Below are positions 35,998 through 44,794 of a stretch of DNA of 64,000 nucleotides, one piece after another; positions within the stretch are counted from its first letter, which is position 1; each line of letters opens with the position of its first letter. The stretch covers positions 20,020 to 84,019 of the forward strand of contig JADGDM010000006.1 of assembly GCA_016744905.1 (NCBI GenBank), given 5' to 3'. Under the pieces are notes generated by a model. That model saw only the letters and a program-made list of their open reading frames with translations, made no database searches and had not been told where the DNA came from. Source of the DNA: Sulfurimonadaceae bacterium (GTDB taxonomy: Bacteria > Campylobacterota > Campylobacteria > Campylobacterales > Sulfurimonadaceae). Both the position numbers and the translations under genes were made by a program.

Positions 35998-36750
35998 ATG
36001 TTTTCAGCGCACAAAGAACGTATTGTTACAGGCACTGCCTTAGTTTTGGCAGTTTTAGCCATCGGTTTTATTGATAACTTTTTTCTTATGTGGGCTTTTT
36101 TAGGTCTCACCTACATCATTGCTTTTCATGAAGCAAACAAACTCTACGGTATTGAAAACAACAACTCTCTTTACACTTACGCTGCCATTCTTTGGATTAT
36201 CGCTGCATTTTATCCTTATGGAGATGACCTTTTTATTCTTGCAGGCATCATATTTGCCAGTATTTTGGTCTACAAGCAAGAGCTTGAGTGGAAATATATG
36301 CTTCCATTTATCTATCCAACAGCCGGTATGCTGTTTATCCTAACCTTGTATCAAGAGTACGGTGTACTATCACTTCTATGGCTACTTGCTGTTGTAGCAC
36401 TCACTGATGTAGGCGCCTATGTAACAGGTAAAAGCTTTGGTAAAACCTCATTTAGTATCACCAGTCCCAACAAAACTTTAGAGGGTGTTGCGGGTGGTAT
36501 TTTCATCGCCACAGTGGGTGGTTTTCTAGTGGGTCTGAGTATTGTCAGTGCGCCAGTTGCCCTTGTTATCTCATTTTTTACCGCAACGCTTTCTGTCTTT
36601 GGTGATCTGTTTGAATCTTACCTCAAACGTAAAGCAGACGTCAAAGATTCAGGTGCTATTTTACCTGGACACGGTGGTGTTCTTGACCGCATTGATGGAT
36701 ATCTTTTTGGTGCCATTGTGATGTTGGTTCTACTTCGAGGACTTGTTTAA
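35998..36750 (+). CDS. cdsA: Phosphatidate cytidylyltransferase
   Basis: CdsA is an inner-membrane enzyme that makes CDP-diacylglycerol from phosphatidic acid and CTP, the branch point of phospholipid synthesis. The 250-residue protein has seven or eight membrane helices. The family signature is complete near the C-terminus: SYLKRKADVKDSGAILPGHG followed by GVLDRIDG, with the catalytic aspartates. SPNKTLEGVAGG lies before it. dxr follows after 2 bases. Phospholipid and lipid-transport genes (mlaA, mlaC, RND) follow in the same run, so the region is concerned with envelope lipids. Confidence 0.96.
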   Translation: MFSAHKERIVTGTALVLAVLAIGFIDNFFLMWAFLGLTYIIAFHEANKLYGIENNNSLYTYAAILWIIAAFYPYGDDLFILAGIIFASILVYKQELEWKYMLPFIYPTAGMLFILTLYQEYGVLSLLWLLAVVALTDVGAYVTGKSFGKTSFSITSPNKTLEGVAGGIFIATVGGFLVGLSIVSAPVALVISFFTATLSVFGDLFESYLKRKADVKDSGAILPGHGGVLDRIDGYLFGAIVMLVLLRGLV

Positions 36751-36752
36751 GC

Positions 36753-37826
36753 GTGGTACTTTTAGGCTCAACAGGCTCCATCGGGGTAAATACCCTTATT
36801 ATCGCACAAAAATTCAACCTTGATATTGAAGTACTTGTTGCAGGACGTTCAGTTGACCTTCTTAACCAACAAATTGCGATTCATAAACCACGTATTGTGG
36901 TTATCGGCCAGCGCACTGACGTTGAGAAGATACATCATGATAAAGTTTATTATGGAGACAAAGGTATTCTTCGCGCTATTGAAGAGTCACACAGCGCGCT
37001 GGTTGTGAATGCACTCGTTGGCTTTTTAGGTCTTGCACCCACACTTAAAGCCATAGAGATGGGGAAAAAAATCGCCCTTGCCAACAAAGAGTCTTTGGTC
37101 GCAGGTGGAGATTTTGTTGATGTTTCCAATATACAACCTATTGACAGTGAACACTTTGGACTTTGGTACCTTCTTCAAGATTCTAAGCCACATGAGAAGA
37201 TGATTATTACAGCCAGTGGTGGTGCCTTTCGTGACATACCTCTAGAGCAACTCAAACACGTGGGCCTTAAAGACGCATTGAAACATCCAAACTGGTCTAT
37301 GGGCCAAAAAATTACCATCGATTCTGCAACCATGACCAACAAGCTTTTTGAACTTCTTGAAGCGCGCTGGTTATTTGGAGAGGGTCAATATGACGCCATT
37401 ATCGAAACAAAATCTCTGATTCACGCCCTTATTGACTTTAAAGATGGCTCGACAACTGCACATTTTGCACACGCTTCTATGCAGTTGCCTATTGCCTATG
37501 CCCTCGATGTTGAAGTTGATAAGCAAATATTAAAGCCCGTAAACCTTCTCGAAGTAGGCTCTTTAGAATTTCGTGCCATTGAACATGCGCGCTACAATAT
37601 CTGGAATATTAAAGATGATATCTTAAAAAATCCTCATCGAGGTGTGGTTGTTAATGCTGCTAATGAACGTGCTATCGAGCAGTTTGTAGACGGTCAAATC
37701 AGCTTTTTAGATATCTCTAAACGCACCATTGAAGCGTATGAGAAGTTTGATATTAAGGCAGAAAATATTGAGGATGTCTTTGCTATTGACAGTGAAGTTC
37801 GTGCTTTTGTTGGCGCGCTGAAGTGA
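36753..37826 (+). CDS. dxr: 1-Deoxy-D-xylulose 5-phosphate reductoisomerase
   Basis: Dxr makes methylerythritol phosphate, the first committed step of the non-mevalonate isoprenoid pathway. The protein is 357 residues from a GTG start that lies 2 bases after cdsA. Residues 3-11 are the NADPH-binding LLGSTGSIG, preceded by only two residues, and the frame has no better start. NKESLVAGGDFV (about 110-121) and the metal-ligand region DSEHFGLWYLL are intact, as are ITASGGAFRD and HPNWSMGQKITIDSATM. It is shorter than E. coli Dxr (398), as usual for this phylum. The C-terminal codons overlap the GTG of the hydrolase gene. Confidence 0.96.
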   Translation: MVLLGSTGSIGVNTLIIAQKFNLDIEVLVAGRSVDLLNQQIAIHKPRIVVIGQRTDVEKIHHDKVYYGDKGILRAIEESHSALVVNALVGFLGLAPTLKAIEMGKKIALANKESLVAGGDFVDVSNIQPIDSEHFGLWYLLQDSKPHEKMIITASGGAFRDIPLEQLKHVGLKDALKHPNWSMGQKITIDSATMTNKLFELLEARWLFGEGQYDAIIETKSLIHALIDFKDGSTTAHFAHASMQLPIAYALDVEVDKQILKPVNLLEVGSLEFRAIEHARYNIWNIKDDILKNPHRGVVVNAANERAIEQFVDGQISFLDISKRTIEAYEKFDIKAENIEDVFAIDSEVRAFVGALK

Positions 37827-38374
37827 GCAGTTTAAGAGAGCAAAAAGTTTTACTACTACACGGCTGGGGAGGAAGTGATAACCCTCACTGGCAAGCATGG
37901 TTAGGTAGCGAAATCGTAAAAGATTACGGCACCGTTGCTTTTCCTCTTTTAGACAATCCTCATTTCCCTTCTAAAAATAGATGGATGAAACAGTTTAAAC
38001 AACTGCTCAAAGAGTTTCAACCTGATGTAGTTATCTGTCATTCTCTTGCCAATACAACCTGGTTCCATCTATGTAATGAAGGCGAGATAGACGAGGTTAA
38101 ACGACTCCTTTTAGTTGCTCCTCCACGCTTAAATTTAGAACTTGATACCATTGCTACATTCTTCCCTGTTAAAGTTCCCTCTAAACTTTTTGCAAAAGAG
38201 ATAACCTTGGTAACTTCAGATAATGACCCCTACATGACTGCTCAAGAAGCAAGCGCGCTACAAAAATCTTTAAATGTTGAGATGAAAGTACTACATAACG
38301 CAGGGCATATCAATGAAGAAGGTGGTTTTGGAGAGTGGCCATGGGTACTCTCATGGCTGAAAAAAGCTTCATGA
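37823..38374 (+). CDS. RBBP9/YdeN-type alpha/beta hydrolase
   Basis: 183 residues starting at a GTG that overlaps the dxr stop (GTGA). LLLHGWGGSDNPHWQAWL is the typical N-terminus of the small RBBP9/YdeN serine hydrolases. The nucleophile is the Ser of ICHSLANT, the acid is probably in SDNDPYM, and the histidine is in NAGHINEEGGFGEWP. Substrate unknown. The mlaA start overlaps its stop as ATGA, so dxr, this gene and the Mla genes form one translationally coupled chain. Confidence 0.88.
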   Translation: MSSLREQKVLLLHGWGGSDNPHWQAWLGSEIVKDYGTVAFPLLDNPHFPSKNRWMKQFKQLLKEFQPDVVICHSLANTTWFHLCNEGEIDEVKRLLLVAPPRLNLELDTIATFFPVKVPSKLFAKEITLVTSDNDPYMTAQEASALQKSLNVEMKVLHNAGHINEEGGFGEWPWVLSWLKKAS

Positions 38375-39201
38375 AGAGATATCTCACCCCATTTCTATTT
38401 TTATTATTAATACTCTCATTACAAACCTCTCTCTACGCACAAGAGCCTCCAACTGACCTGAACAATACAGCAGTAGTCTCTGAGATACAAGAAGAGCCAG
38501 AAGAAGAGTTTGATGATGACTTTGGCGATGATTTTGATGATTTTGAAGAGGAAGAGGAAGAGCTTAAAGATGATACCTTTGATCCCTTAAGTGGCTATAA
38601 CCGTTTTATGACCTCCTTCAACAAGGGTCTATATACCTATTTTCTTAATCCTGTGCTTATTAAACCTTACAAATTTATTTTGCCTAAACCTGTCCAAGTC
38701 TCTATCAACAACTTCTTTTTTAATCTCTACTATCCCGTCAGCGCTGTCAACACTGTTTTACAGCTCAAATTTAAAGCAACTGCAACAGAAACAGGACGAT
38801 TTGCCATCAACTCCACACTAGGGATTCTTGGTCTTTTCGACCCTGCTGAAAAGTGGTTCGGAATTGAGGCTCATGTAGAAGACTTTGGACAGACACTGGG
38901 TCACTATGGAGTGGGTTCAGGGTTTCACATAGTGTTACCTTTCTTCGGTCCTACCAATCTTCGTGATTTAAGTGGTGATTTTCTTGACTTTTATGTTAAT
39001 CCTATCTATTATGTTGATGTAAGAAAATATAATTTGGTTCAAAACACCTATCAATCATGGGCGGTCATTGGATATAAAGAGTTCAACGATCTTGCTGTAT
39101 TTAACAAAGAGTATCAATCTATGCTTGACGACGCTGTTGATCTCTATCTCTACCAACGTGAAACTTATGAACAAAACAGAATTAAAGATATTGAGGAATA
39201 A
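38371..39201 (+). CDS. mlaA: MlaA/VacJ family outer-membrane phospholipid protein
   Basis: I start at the ATG at 38371, overlapping the upstream stop (ATGA); longer frames would spoil the signal peptide MKRYLTPFLFLLLILSLQTSLYA. The 276-residue protein has the full MlaA domain: DPLSGYNRFMTSFN, VSINNFFFNLYYPVSAVN, RFAINSTLGILGLFDPA, EDFGQTLGHYGVG and PFFGPTNLRD. MlaA removes misplaced phospholipids from the outer leaflet and passes them to MlaC. Unlike E. coli MlaA, there is no lipobox cysteine; cleavage seems to be by signal peptidase I after YA. Residues 40-68 form a very acidic tract (about 22 of 29 are D or E) that is not part of the usual domain. Confidence 0.93.
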   Translation: MKRYLTPFLFLLLILSLQTSLYAQEPPTDLNNTAVVSEIQEEPEEEFDDDFGDDFDDFEEEEEELKDDTFDPLSGYNRFMTSFNKGLYTYFLNPVLIKPYKFILPKPVQVSINNFFFNLYYPVSAVNTVLQLKFKATATETGRFAINSTLGILGLFDPAEKWFGIEAHVEDFGQTLGHYGVGSGFHIVLPFFGPTNLRDLSGDFLDFYVNPIYYVDVRKYNLVQNTYQSWAVIGYKEFNDLAVFNKEYQSMLDDAVDLYLYQRETYEQNRIKDIEE

Positions 39202-39204
39202 CTT

Positions 39205-39786
39205 ATGAAAAAAAACTTTTTGCACATTCTTTTAGTACTATTGATGTTAAGCCCACTCTCCCTTTTTGCACTTACTGAGGGCAGTATTAAAGCCGATGTT
39301 CGTGTCGCTGTTGATGAGATTCAAAATATCAGTAAAAACAGTGCTCTCGATATGGAAGGTAAACGTCATGCCTTAGACAAAGTCATAGATCCTATTTTTG
39401 ATTTTACACTGATGGGAAAACTAAGCCTAGGTAAGACAGCATGGAAGGCTCTCTCGAAAGAAGAGCGTAAAGAGTTTGTAAAACTTTTTACCCAAAGAAC
39501 AAAAAATGCCTACCTTTCAAAGTTAGACATCTATAAAGATGAAAAAATCACTGTGCTAGAACCAAAAAAGGTCAAAAAACGTATCCATATCTCGACCTAT
39601 CTTATACTAGAGGGTGAGCGAAAAGAGTTACTTTATAAACTCTATAAATCAAAGAAAGATGGCTGGAAAATTTATGATGTTGACGTCATCGGCGTAAGCT
39701 TAGTTCAGACCAATCGTTCTCAATTTGATGCAATCATTAAAAAAAGCTCCGTTCAAGGACTCCTTGAAAAACTACGTGAGAAGTAA
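39205..39786 (+). CDS. mlaC: MlaC/Ttg2D family periplasmic phospholipid carrier
   Basis: 193 residues with a signal peptide (about 1-22). The MlaC fold is recognisable by VIDPIFDFTLMGKLSLGKTA, LSKEERKEFVKLFTQRTKNAYL and GWKIYDVDVIGVSLVQTNRSQF. MlaC shuttles phospholipid across the periplasm between the outer-membrane MlaA and an inner-membrane partner. The mature protein is strongly basic (clusters PKKVKKRIH, KSKKDGWK). Its stop overlaps the start of the RND gene by 1 base. No mlaFEDB genes follow; the RND transporter takes that place. Confidence 0.92.
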   Translation: MKKNFLHILLVLLMLSPLSLFALTEGSIKADVRVAVDEIQNISKNSALDMEGKRHALDKVIDPIFDFTLMGKLSLGKTAWKALSKEERKEFVKLFTQRTKNAYLSKLDIYKDEKITVLEPKKVKKRIHISTYLILEGERKELLYKLYKSKKDGWKIYDVDVIGVSLVQTNRSQFDAIIKKSSVQGLLEKLREK

Positions 39787-42281
39787 TGCTTAAACAGGTC
39801 TACTCTCGCTTTATACTGCGTTATCCTAAACTGGTTATCGCATTTATCTTAATACTCACTGCTTTGATGGGAACCCAAGCCTTAAAACTCAAGGTGGATG
39901 CCTCCGCAGAAACACTTATTTTACATGATGATGTAGACCTTGTTTATACCCGTTTAATCAATAAACGCTACAGAACAACTGACTATTTGGTTGTCACGTA
40001 TAGTCCATTTAAACCCCTTCTTTCCCAAGAGATAGTGACTGATCTTACACAATTGAGTCAAGAACTTTTAGAGGTACAAGATGTAGAATCCATCACCTCT
40101 ATCTTAAATGTTCCTCTATTACAGAGCCCTCCTAAACCACTTACCGAACTCCTTAAAGATATTCCAGCTATTAATAAAGGCGGTGTTGACCTCCAGCTTG
40201 CAGCAGAAGAGTTTAAGGCAAATCCTCTTTATAGTTCAAACTTGGTTAATAAAGACCTAAGCACTACAGCCCTACTTGTCAACTTTAAATATGATCATAA
40301 ATTTTATGCCATGCTTGATGATATCAATCACTTGCGTGATCAAAAAAAACGATCTAAAGAGGAGAAACTCCATCTGAAGAGCTTGACCAATGAGTTTAAA
40401 GCCTACAGAGATATCCTTCGAATGCAAATGCATCAGAAAATTATTGATACCAGAAAAATACTAAATGCACATCAAGCACATGCGGAACTGTTCCTTGGTG
40501 GGGCAGATATGATTGCAGATGATATGACAGGTTTTGTTGAACATGATCTTAAAACCTATGGTAGTATCGTTTTGTTACTGCTTATTTTTGTCTTATATTA
40601 CGTATTTAGACGTATCCGATGGGTATTTTTACCTGTTTTAGTGAGTGCACTTTCTATATTAATGACCATAGGCTTTATGGGCCTAAATGAATGGGAAATC
40701 ACGGTTATCTCTTCAAACTTTATTGCCTTGCAACTTATTTTAACTATCTCTATTATTATTCATCTTATTGTGCGTTATATCGAGTTGGCAAAAGAGTCAC
40801 CGCAAGCAGACCAGTACGAACTTGTTTTACATACCACGCTATCCATGTCTAAACCGACATTTTTTGCGGTACTGACAACCATTGCAGGTTTTGCATCTTT
40901 AATGCTCTCAGATATTAAACCCATCAGCGCACTAGGAATGATGATGAGTGTTGGTGTGAGTATCTCCTTAGTGACCACCTATATTATCTTTCCAACTACC
41001 TCTATGTTAATGAAACGAACCCAGTACAATGAAGCGCACGAATCACACTACCCTTATATGCAATACATCTCAGATTTTATCGAAACACGCGGAAAAATCA
41101 TCCTCTTTATCACGCTTCTCTTGGTGGCTTTTGCACTGAGTGGACGATCTAAACTTTTTGTAGAAAATAGCTTTATCAACTACTTTAAACCCTCTACTGA
41201 GATTTATAAAGGAATGTTGGTTATTGATAAAGACTTAGGGGGAACCACCTCTTTAGACGTTAGTATCGACCTTCCTCCTGTAGAAGTAGACACCGCAGCG
41301 AGTAGTGATGAGGAAGAGGATGACGACTTTGATGAATTTGATGATGAACTCGAAGCACAGTCTTCACAAAAACAGTACTGGTTCACCAGTGAGCGTATGG
41401 AAGTTATCTCAAAAGTGCATAACTATTTAGAAAGTATTGAAGGTGTTGGAAAAGTTATCTCACTTAATACCCTTCTTGAAGTAGGTAAAACTTTAAATGA
41501 GGGAGAGTCGCTTGATAATTTTGAGCTTGCCCTACTGTATAAAGAGTTGCCCCAAGAGTTTGCAAACATAATTTTAAAACCTTATATTGATATTGAAAAC
41601 AATCAGGTACGCTTTGCGATGCGTATTATTGACTCTTATCCTGATCTGCGTAGAAATGATTTGATTAAAGAGATCAAGCGCGCCTTGGTTGAAGATTATA
41701 ATATAGAAGCGTCTCATGTGCACCTCTCAGGTATGATGGTCTTGTATAACAACATGCTTCAAAGTCTTTTTAGTTCACAAGTTGAGACCTTAGGCGCAAT
41801 GGGCTTACTTCTCTTTGTGATGTTTATATTCCTTTTTCGCTCTATTTTTGTTGCCCTTATTGCGATGGTTACCAATCTTATTCCTATTGGTATTGTTTTT
41901 GGATTTATGGGATGGTTCCATATTCCACTAGATATGATGACAATTACTATTGCGGCCATTAGTATGGGGATTGCTGTGGACAATAGTATCCACTATCTTT
42001 ACCGTTTTAGAAAACTATTACTCCTAGGAAACAGTTATATCGAATCGATGCATCAAGCACATGAAAGTATCGGCTACGCTATGGTTTATACTTCAGCAAC
42101 CGTTATCATAGGCTTTTTGATACTGCTTATTTCTGCGTTTATCCCTACCATCTATTTTGGTCTATTAACCGCTCTAACGATGTTCTCTTCTATTACATTG
42201 ACCCTCGTACTGTTACCTAAAATGCTTATTATGTTTAAGCCATTTAAGTGTGAGACTTTAGACAAACCCATCTTGAAGTAA
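39786..42281 (+). CDS. RND/MMPL-type transporter linked to MlaA-MlaC
   Basis: 831 residues with two repeats of one plus five membrane helices: TM1 about 15-32, the first bundle about 255-405, TM7 about 437-455, the second bundle about 655-820. Two large periplasmic loops separate them. The proton-relay-like segment GIAVDNSIHYLYRF lies in the second bundle. This is the MMPL/HpnN subgroup of RND proteins, many of which move lipids. The gene sits where the MlaFEDB complex would be expected; I recall the same order in C. jejuni (Cj1371-Cj1373). An acidic tract at about 504-522 (SSDEEEDDDFDEFDDELE) lies in the second periplasmic loop and echoes the one in MlaA. Confidence 0.9.
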   Translation: MLKQVYSRFILRYPKLVIAFILILTALMGTQALKLKVDASAETLILHDDVDLVYTRLINKRYRTTDYLVVTYSPFKPLLSQEIVTDLTQLSQELLEVQDVESITSILNVPLLQSPPKPLTELLKDIPAINKGGVDLQLAAEEFKANPLYSSNLVNKDLSTTALLVNFKYDHKFYAMLDDINHLRDQKKRSKEEKLHLKSLTNEFKAYRDILRMQMHQKIIDTRKILNAHQAHAELFLGGADMIADDMTGFVEHDLKTYGSIVLLLLIFVLYYVFRRIRWVFLPVLVSALSILMTIGFMGLNEWEITVISSNFIALQLILTISIIIHLIVRYIELAKESPQADQYELVLHTTLSMSKPTFFAVLTTIAGFASLMLSDIKPISALGMMMSVGVSISLVTTYIIFPTTSMLMKRTQYNEAHESHYPYMQYISDFIETRGKIILFITLLLVAFALSGRSKLFVENSFINYFKPSTEIYKGMLVIDKDLGGTTSLDVSIDLPPVEVDTAASSDEEEDDDFDEFDDELEAQSSQKQYWFTSERMEVISKVHNYLESIEGVGKVISLNTLLEVGKTLNEGESLDNFELALLYKELPQEFANIILKPYIDIENNQVRFAMRIIDSYPDLRRNDLIKEIKRALVEDYNIEASHVHLSGMMVLYNNMLQSLFSSQVETLGAMGLLLFVMFIFLFRSIFVALIAMVTNLIPIGIVFGFMGWFHIPLDMMTITIAAISMGIAVDNSIHYLYRFRKLLLLGNSYIESMHQAHESIGYAMVYTSATVIIGFLILLISAFIPTIYFGLLTALTMFSSITLTLVLLPKMLIMFKPFKCETLDKPILK

Positions 42282-43021
42282 TGCCACACTTTTATAATAA
42301 CTTCGTACCTTATTATGATGCCTGGCTAAGCAGTGATCCTACCACTGCACCCTTAATAGAACACTATAAAGAAGCCATCCTTCAACATGATCCGCACACA
42401 ACTATTATTTATCTCGGTCTTGCCACAGGACGTATTGCCAAAGAACTTCTAGAGAATACTCCTCATCAATTTATCGGTATCGACTACTCCGTAGCTATGA
42501 TAGAGCATGCAAAAAAACATTTTCAAAGTCTCCATCTAGATAAACGTATACAATGTTTACATCAAGATATTCTCAGTCTTACTATCCCAACATCCAAAAA
42601 CCTTTTTCTTTTACCCTTACGTACCCTAGGACACTTTGTTGAATTGAAGGATAAAAAGTCTGCCCTACGCGCTATCTATGAAAGTATGGCAGAAGGAGAG
42701 CAACTTATTTTTGATATGGAGCTTTTTAATGAGAAGAGAGCTAAAGAGGTTCATGCACAGTATATGTGTGCGCATTATGATGAGGAAAATAAACGTGTGC
42801 TTTACAATAAGTTTAGTTTTGATTTTCAAACACAACACATTGATGTTGATGTACAACATGCCACACTTCAAGACAATACGCTTGAGGATTTGGAAAAACT
42901 GAGTTATAACTTTAGTTGGATAACCCCCGCACAAACCCATACTCTACTTCATGAACTGGGTTTTAAAAACATTCATAACCATCAAAGTGATACCTATCAA
43001 CTATGGACTGTCACCAAGTAG
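42281..43021 (+). CDS. SAM-dependent class I methyltransferase
   Basis: 246 residues. The SAM-binding motif I is IIYLGLATGRIAKEL (about 38-52), with the acidic post-motif IGIDYSVAMIEHAKKHF. Motif IV is LFLLPLRTLGHF. The start overlaps the RND stop (TAATG), so it belongs to the same run. Substrate unknown; the fold resembles small-molecule methyltransferases of the UbiE/BioC type. A role in lipid modification is possible only from context. Confidence 0.8.
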   Translation: MPHFYNNFVPYYDAWLSSDPTTAPLIEHYKEAILQHDPHTTIIYLGLATGRIAKELLENTPHQFIGIDYSVAMIEHAKKHFQSLHLDKRIQCLHQDILSLTIPTSKNLFLLPLRTLGHFVELKDKKSALRAIYESMAEGEQLIFDMELFNEKRAKEVHAQYMCAHYDEENKRVLYNKFSFDFQTQHIDVDVQHATLQDNTLEDLEKLSYNFSWITPAQTHTLLHELGFKNIHNHQSDTYQLWTVTK

Positions 43022-43023
43022 TG

Positions 43024-43029
43024 TATAAT
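43024..43029 (+). promoter_or_regulatory. -10 box of tsaD
   Basis: TATAAT begins 2 bases after the methyltransferase stop codon and ends 20 bases before the tsaD ATG. AGAGAG at 43040-43045 is a weak ribosome site. Confidence 0.45.
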
Positions 43030-43049
43030 TTCATCAAAAAGAGAGTGTC

Positions 43050-44030
43050 ATGGTTTTAAGTATAGAGAGTTCGTGTGATGACAGTTCCGTTGCCGTAACC
43101 CGTATCAAGGACAACAAACTTCTTTTTCACCGTAAAATTTCTCAAGAACTAGAACATGCAAAGTATGGTGGGGTGGTTCCTGAACTTGCTTCTCGTCTAC
43201 ACGCTGAAGCACTTCCACGAATACTTGAAGAGGCAAAAGAGTACTTTAGTGAACTCAAAGCTGTTGCGGTAACAAACTCGCCAGGATTGAGTGTGACACT
43301 CGTTGAGGGTGTAACCATGGCCAAAGCATTAAGCATCTCATTAAAGATACCTCTTATCGGTGTTGACCACTTAAAAGGTCATGTCTATTCTCTTTTTATT
43401 GATAAACCAACACAATTCCCTCTCACCGTGCTTTTAGTCTCTGGTGGTCATACCCAAGTCATGGAAGTCCAATCCTTAGAAAAGATGGAAGTTGTCGCAC
43501 GCACTCTTGATGATAGTTTTGGGGAAAGTTTTGATAAAAGTGCCAAAATGATGGGTCTGCCTTATCCTGGTGGTCCAGAGATTGAGAAATTGGCAAAGGG
43601 TGCTGATCCACTTAAACATCCTTTTACTATCCCTATGTCTCAATCAAAATTAATTGCCTTCTCTTACTCCGGAATCAAAAACGCCGTCAGACTGGCAGTA
43701 CAAGAAGCTAAAGATGAAAGCGACTATCCAGATATCGCAGCCTCATTTCAACATATCGCCGTTGCACATCTGACACAAAAGTTAAAAAAGTATTTTAAAA
43801 CACACGTTCCTAAAACCTTTGCCATTGTTGGTGGAGCGAGTGCAAACCTCTATTTAAGAGATAAAATCGAAGCCCTACTTAAACCACACGGCGCTTCTTT
43901 ATTACTAAGTGAACTCAAGTATTGCTCCGATAATGCGGCAATGATTGGGCGCGTTGGTGTGGAAATGTATAGAGATAAAAAGTTCAGCGCCTTGAAGGAT
44001 TTACAAGTCTCTCCTAAAAGTCAAATTTAA
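43050..44030 (+). CDS. tsaD: tRNA threonylcarbamoyladenosine transferase subunit
   Basis: TsaD (also Gcp/Kae1) transfers the threonylcarbamoyl group to A37 of tRNAs that read ANN codons. The 326-residue protein has the ASKHA start [11 protein letters not shown], the iron-binding [19 protein letters not shown], and the nucleotide-binding [22 protein letters not shown] and [14 protein letters not shown]. The C-terminal CSDNAAMIG is intact. It is a little shorter than E. coli TsaD (337), which is normal here. It ends the run that begins at cdsA. Partners TsaB, TsaC and TsaE are not in the window. Confidence 0.97.
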   Translation: MVLSIESSCDDSSVAVTRIKDNKLLFHRKISQELEHAKYGGVVPELASRLHAEALPRILEEAKEYFSELKAVAVTNSPGLSVTLVEGVTMAKALSISLKIPLIGVDHLKGHVYSLFIDKPTQFPLTVLLVSGGHTQVMEVQSLEKMEVVARTLDDSFGESFDKSAKMMGLPYPGGPEIEKLAKGADPLKHPFTIPMSQSKLIAFSYSGIKNAVRLAVQEAKDESDYPDIAASFQHIAVAHLTQKLKKYFKTHVPKTFAIVGGASANLYLRDKIEALLKPHGASLLLSELKYCSDNAAMIGRVGVEMYRDKKFSALKDLQVSPKSQI

Positions 44031-44049
44031 ACATGTACCTTAAACTAAT

Positions 44050-44080
44050 CTTAATTTGAATTAATTGCATTCTAATTAAG
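44050..44080 (+). promoter_or_regulatory. 12-bp imperfect palindrome, candidate operator of tpx
   Basis: CTTAATTTGAAT / ATTCTAATTAAG with a 7-base spacer; 11 of 12 positions pair. A -10-like TATCCT follows at 44089-44094 and tpx starts at 44143. The location just upstream of a peroxide-detoxifying gene fits a redox regulator such as PerR/Fur, though the sequence does not match the classic Fur box closely. Confidence 0.45.
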
Positions 44081-44142
44081 ACAAAAACTATCCTTTATTC
44101 TGTAAACTTCTCCTATCAAAATTTAAAATACAGGAGCCCAAC

Positions 44143-44646
44143 ATGGCAACAACAATGTTCAAAGGTACAGCAGTAGAATTATTAGGTAATGAAGTAAACG
44201 TAGGTGACAAAGCACCATCAGTTACAGTAGTAAACTCAGACGGTCTTGGTGATGTTACAGTTGGTGGAGCTCAAGCTCAAAAACAACTTATTATCGTAGT
44301 TCCTTCACTAGATACTGGTGTATGTGCAACAGAAACTCGTAACTTTAATGCTAAAGTTGCTGGTCTTGATGGCGTTCAAGCTACAATCGTATCTCTTGAC
44401 CTTCCATTTGCAGCAGGTCGTTTTTGTGCAGCAGAAGGAATTGACAAATTAACTGTTACTTCTGACTTCCGTAACAAAGATTTCGCTAACGCTTATGGTG
44501 TTCTTCTTGGTGGATCTGTTCTTGCAGGTGTTACTTGTAGAGCAATCTTCGTAGTAGAAACTGACGGTACTGTTTCTTACAAACAAATCGTTCCAGAAAT
44601 TACTGAAGAGCCTGATTATGATGCAGCTCTTGCAGCAGTTAAATAG
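44143..44646 (+). CDS. tpx: Thiol peroxidase (atypical 2-Cys peroxiredoxin)
   Basis: Tpx reduces hydrogen and organic peroxides with electrons from thioredoxin. The 167-residue protein has the peroxidatic cysteine in PSLDTGVCATETR (about residue 60) and the resolving cysteine in GRFCAAEG (about 94), both correctly placed. CAGGAG precedes the ATG. Codon use is biased to a few codons, a sign of high expression. The gene stands alone: a palindromic operator lies before it and a clear intrinsic terminator after it. Location: cytoplasm or periplasm cannot be told, but no signal peptide is seen. Confidence 0.97.
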   Translation: MATTMFKGTAVELLGNEVNVGDKAPSVTVVNSDGLGDVTVGGAQAQKQLIIVVPSLDTGVCATETRNFNAKVAGLDGVQATIVSLDLPFAAGRFCAAEGIDKLTVTSDFRNKDFANAYGVLLGGSVLAGVTCRAIFVVETDGTVSYKQIVPEITEEPDYDAALAAVK

Positions 44647-44673
44647 TCTTTAAACACTAATTTAATTTCTGTC

Positions 44674-44698
44674 GAACCTACGCGTTTAGCGTAGGTTC
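44674..44698 (+). terminator. Intrinsic terminator of tpx
   Basis: A perfect 10-bp stem, GAACCTACGC / GCGTAGGTTC, with loop GTTTA, 27 bases after the tpx stop. It is followed by a pyrimidine-rich stretch (ACCTTCTTC). Confidence 0.8.
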
Positions 44699-44794
44699 AC
44701 CTTCTTCAATTTATCCTCTAAAACCTCCATTTTTATTTACTTTTGACCTCAAAACAGCTACACTATAAGACTTTTTAATAGTATAGGAGAGAAC

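Noticed and set aside
38335..38370. Upstream ATG starts of mlaA inside the hydrolase gene
   Set aside because: They would spoil the signal peptide; the ATG at 38371 overlaps the stop as ATGA.
41204..41386. Serine-rich minus-strand open frame within the RND gene
   Set aside because: It is the complement of the acidic GAT/GAA tract of the RND protein.
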